A program made the translations under genes and the position numbers. A stretch of 14,173 nucleotides of DNA from an uncultured Veillonellaceae bacterium (lineage in GTDB: Bacteria; Bacillota; Negativicutes; Veillonellales; Dialisteraceae): positions 1 to 14,173 of the forward strand of contig CAUBUJ010000030.1 in NCBI GenBank assembly GCA_958439155.1. Reading direction: 5' to 3'. Every line of letters starts with the position of its first letter. Position 1 is the first letter of the stretch. This document shows positions 12,183 to 14,173 of the stretch, piece by piece. Under the pieces are notes generated by a model that made no database searches, was not told the DNA's origin, and saw only the letters and a program-made list of their open reading frames with translations.

Positions 12183-13082
12183 ATGACAGATTTTCAGATC
12201 CCTGTATTCGCCTCCCTCGTAGGCGTACTGGCAGACTGGATGCGGGTCGCGCTCCAGATCTGCTATGAATTCACAGAAAGCATGGGCTTCCCCAGCTATG
12301 GTGTGGCCATCATCATCCTCACCATCCTGATCAAGCTCATCCTCCTGCCGCTTGCGCTGAAGCAGATCCGCTCCATGAAGGGCATGCAGGAAATCCAGCC
12401 GAAAATTCAGGCCATTCAGAAGAAATATAAAAACGACCGGGCGAAAATGTCTGCGGAAATGCAGAAACTCTACCAGGAAAACGGCGTCTCCCCCCTCGCG
12501 GGATGCCTGCCTCTTCTGATTCAGATGCCTTTCCTCGTTTCCATTTACTACGCGCTCCAGGGCTTCCCCTATGATCCGGCCCATGAAAGCTTCCTCTGGC
12601 TGGAAAGCCTGGCCGCGCCGGACGCGACCTATGTCCTGCCAGTGCTCTCCGCGCTGTCCACCTTCATCATTTCCTGGCAGACCACACCGAAGAACGTGCA
12701 GGGTTCCCAGAAAACCATGCTCTACTTCATGCCCCTCTTCATCGGCTACATCAGCCTCAATTTCCCCAGCGGCCTTGTGATCTACTGGGTAGTATGCAAC
12801 ATTTTCCAGCTGGTACAGCAGACCATCATGTTCCGTGATGAATATGTAGGCGGCGGCAGCAAAAAAGGTGTTGTCACCGTTCATACCCCGGCAGGAGCGA
12901 AGAAATCCGCAAAGAAACAGGCAGCGAAAAAAGCGCCCGTAAAGAAAGCGGCTCCGAAGAAAGCAGCACCCGCCAAGGAAGCGCCTGCCAAGGCAGAAAC
13001 GGACAAAACCGCACCCAAGGCAGAAGAAAAACCGGCGGAAGAACAGCCCGCAGGCAGCAAGCCTGAGGAGGACAAAAAATGA
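12183..13082 (+). CDS. yidC: YidC/Oxa1 family membrane protein insertase
   Basis: YidC inserts and folds membrane proteins, alone or with SecYEG. The 299-residue Gram-positive-type protein lacks the large extracytoplasmic domain of E. coli YidC. A conserved insertase core spans about residues 20-217 with some five membrane segments: ILTILIKLILLPLALKQIRS at 45-64, a charged cytoplasmic hairpin (65-100), then SPLAGCLPLLIQMPFLVSIY at 103-122 and later helices. The substrate-groove position usually occupied by Arg is Lys51. The tail from 223 is low-complexity: first Lys/Ala/Pro-rich (239-270), then Glu/Pro-rich. Basic YidC tails bind ribosomes in other species. The start has AAGGAG six bases upstream. 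The stop overlaps jag (ATGA). Confidence 0.96.
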   Translation: MTDFQIPVFASLVGVLADWMRVALQICYEFTESMGFPSYGVAIIILTILIKLILLPLALKQIRSMKGMQEIQPKIQAIQKKYKNDRAKMSAEMQKLYQENGVSPLAGCLPLLIQMPFLVSIYYALQGFPYDPAHESFLWLESLAAPDATYVLPVLSALSTFIISWQTTPKNVQGSQKTMLYFMPLFIGYISLNFPSGLVIYWVVCNIFQLVQQTIMFRDEYVGGGSKKGVVTVHTPAGAKKSAKKQAAKKAPVKKAAPKKAAPAKEAPAKAETDKTAPKAEEKPAEEQPAGSKPEEDKK

Positions 13083-13918
13083 AAACCCTACGTGTCACAG
13101 GAAAAACCATTGAAGACGCCGTAGCGGAAGGCCTCCGCCAGCTGGGAATCACCCGGGCGGAAGCGGTGGTCCATGTAGTGGAAGAACCGTCCAGCGGCCT
13201 CTTCGGCCTCCTCCGGCGGAAACAGGCGGTAGTCGACGTATCTGCCCCGGAAAAAGAAACGGCCCCGGTGGAAGAAGCGGAAAAAGCACCGGTAGTGGAA
13301 GAAAAGGCTCCGGAAACAGCCGCTCCGGCAGAAGATGCCGCGCCTCCTGCAGAACCTGCCCGGGAAGAAAAGCCCGCGGAAGAAGAAAAACCGGCAGAAA
13401 CGGCTGCGCCGGCTCCGGAAGAGGCAGTTCCGGAAGAAAAAGAAGAACGGCCCTTCTCGAAAGAAGAACAGAACGCCACCGCGGAAGAAGCGAAAAAATT
13501 CCTCACCGGCGTATTTGCAGGCATGGGCCTCTCGGTGACCATGGAAAAAATGACCAATGAAGACAGGATCCTCCTCAATCTCCATGGAAAAGGCCTGGGC
13601 ATCCTCATCGGCAAACACGGCCAGACCCTGAATGCCCTCCAGTACCTGACCAACCTCGCCGCGGGCCGTCTCTACCGGCACCGCTACTTCGTCCTTCTCG
13701 ACGTAGAAAACTACAGAGTCCGCCGGGAACAGACCCTTGTGGCGCTTGCGAAACGGCTCGCTGCCAAAGTGAAACGCAACGGCGATCCGGTCGAACTGGA
13801 ACCAATGGAACCGGGGGAACGGCGCATCATCCATCTGGCTCTCCAGGACGATCCGGAAATCGTCACCGACAGCCAGGGCGAAGGCAGCGCCCGCCACATC
13901 GTGATCCACCTGCGGTAA
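13079..13918 (+). CDS. jag: RNA-binding protein Jag/KhpB
   Basis: Jag (also called KhpB) is a cytoplasmic RNA-binding protein linked to cell elongation and division in Gram-positive bacteria, often working with KhpA. The 279 residues have all three expected parts. The Jag-N domain is at 1-55 (VTGKTIEDAVAEGL, then SSGLFGLLRRK). The KH domain is at about 138-212, with its GKHG loop at 178-181 in ILIGKHGQTLNALQ. The R3H domain is at about 215-279, with the ERRIIHLAL motif at 247-255. Between Jag-N and KH lies an unusually long Glu/Ala/Pro-rich acidic linker (about 56-130). The start overlaps the yidC stop by four bases, so the two are coupled. A strong terminator follows, so mnmE, the usual next gene, would need its own promoter. 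Confidence 0.95.
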   Translation: MKTLRVTGKTIEDAVAEGLRQLGITRAEAVVHVVEEPSSGLFGLLRRKQAVVDVSAPEKETAPVEEAEKAPVVEEKAPETAAPAEDAAPPAEPAREEKPAEEEKPAETAAPAPEEAVPEEKEERPFSKEEQNATAEEAKKFLTGVFAGMGLSVTMEKMTNEDRILLNLHGKGLGILIGKHGQTLNALQYLTNLAAGRLYRHRYFVLLDVENYRVRREQTLVALAKRLAAKVKRNGDPVELEPMEPGERRIIHLALQDDPEIVTDSQGEGSARHIVIHLR

Positions 13919-13932
13919 TTTCTGCCGCGCCC

Positions 13933-13969
13933 AAAAAGCACCTTGCTCCTATAGGGGCAGGTGCTTTTT
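13933..13969. terminator. Strong bidirectional terminator after jag
   Basis: AAAAAGCACCT (13933-13943) pairs with AGGTGCTTTTT (13959-13969). After a one-base bulge, five more pairs close on a TATA loop. A-tract and T-tract flank the stem, so it can work in both directions. It starts 14 bases after the jag stop. Confidence 0.92.
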
Positions 13970-14044
13970 GCGTGTTTGGGATGTGCCTCATAGCCGGGAG
14001 GCAGGCTGTACATTATAGGAGCTCTGCGCTTCTTCCCACTGACA

Positions 14045-14135
14045 GCTTACTTTCTATTTCCTCTCCAGACTTCAGACTCCAGACTTCAGACCACGGGCTC
14101 TGCATTAATGACGCACCAACAGCTAACAGCCCCGC
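14045..14135. repeat. Composite heptamer-array module, copy 3
   Basis: CTATTTCC is followed by four heptamers (14064-14091: TCCAGAC, TTCAGAC, TCCAGAC, TTCAGAC). The 27-bp linker (14092-14118, ending TAATGACGCACCA) comes next, then two heptamers (CCAACAG, CTAACAG). It is in the same orientation as the copy at 11944-12056, so the two flank yidC-jag as direct repeats. Nothing else is recognised from 13970 to the window end. Confidence 0.85.
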
Positions 14136-14173
14136 CTGTTTTTAATCTTCTCGCTTCTTTATATAAAAAATAC

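Overview
The window looks like a chromosomal piece of an anaerobic Firmicute, most likely a Negativicutes/Veillonellales member of the Dialister or Megasphaera type. That placement is inference from the gene set, gene order and fairly high GC, not a database match. No phage, plasmid, transposase, CRISPR array, tRNA or rRNA was recognised.

Layout. 1-787 is gene-free and filled with dispersed repeats. 788-5928 is a run of plus-strand housekeeping genes: a beta-CASP type metallo-beta-lactamase-fold protein, a universal stress protein with its own terminator, an overlapping pair of membrane-associated genes (DUF2157 and a GDYXXLXY-like partner), a SixA-type histidine phosphatase, and thiD. 5982-8800 is a biotin-precursor operon: a promoter inside a BirA-like operator, a terminator hairpin in the leader, a second operator-like site, bioW, bioF, a small membrane protein resembling an ECF S-component, and three tandem 80-bp repeats that each carry a terminator. 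8808-10100 (minus strand) encodes an ArsB/NhaD-type permease convergent with that operon.

10248-13969 is the conserved rpmH-rnpA-yidD-yidC-jag block usually found near the replication origin. Its gene order is standard, but a 1.1-kb gene-free stretch lies between yidD and yidC. dnaA is not present. The block starts with a consensus promoter (TTGACA, 17 bp, TATAAT) and ends with a strong bidirectional terminator. RnpA matures tRNA as the RNase P protein. YidD and YidC serve membrane protein insertion. Jag is an RNA-binding protein.

The three non-coding regions (1-660, 11063-12160, 14045-14135) share a mosaic of repeats. Its most unusual component is a set of degenerate heptanucleotide arrays, most of them exactly four units (28 bp) long. 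One composite module, an array plus a conserved 27-bp linker, occurs three times and flanks yidC-jag as direct repeats.

The best leads are the bioW control region, the putative S-component in the biotin operon, the heptamer-array modules, and the triplicated terminator.
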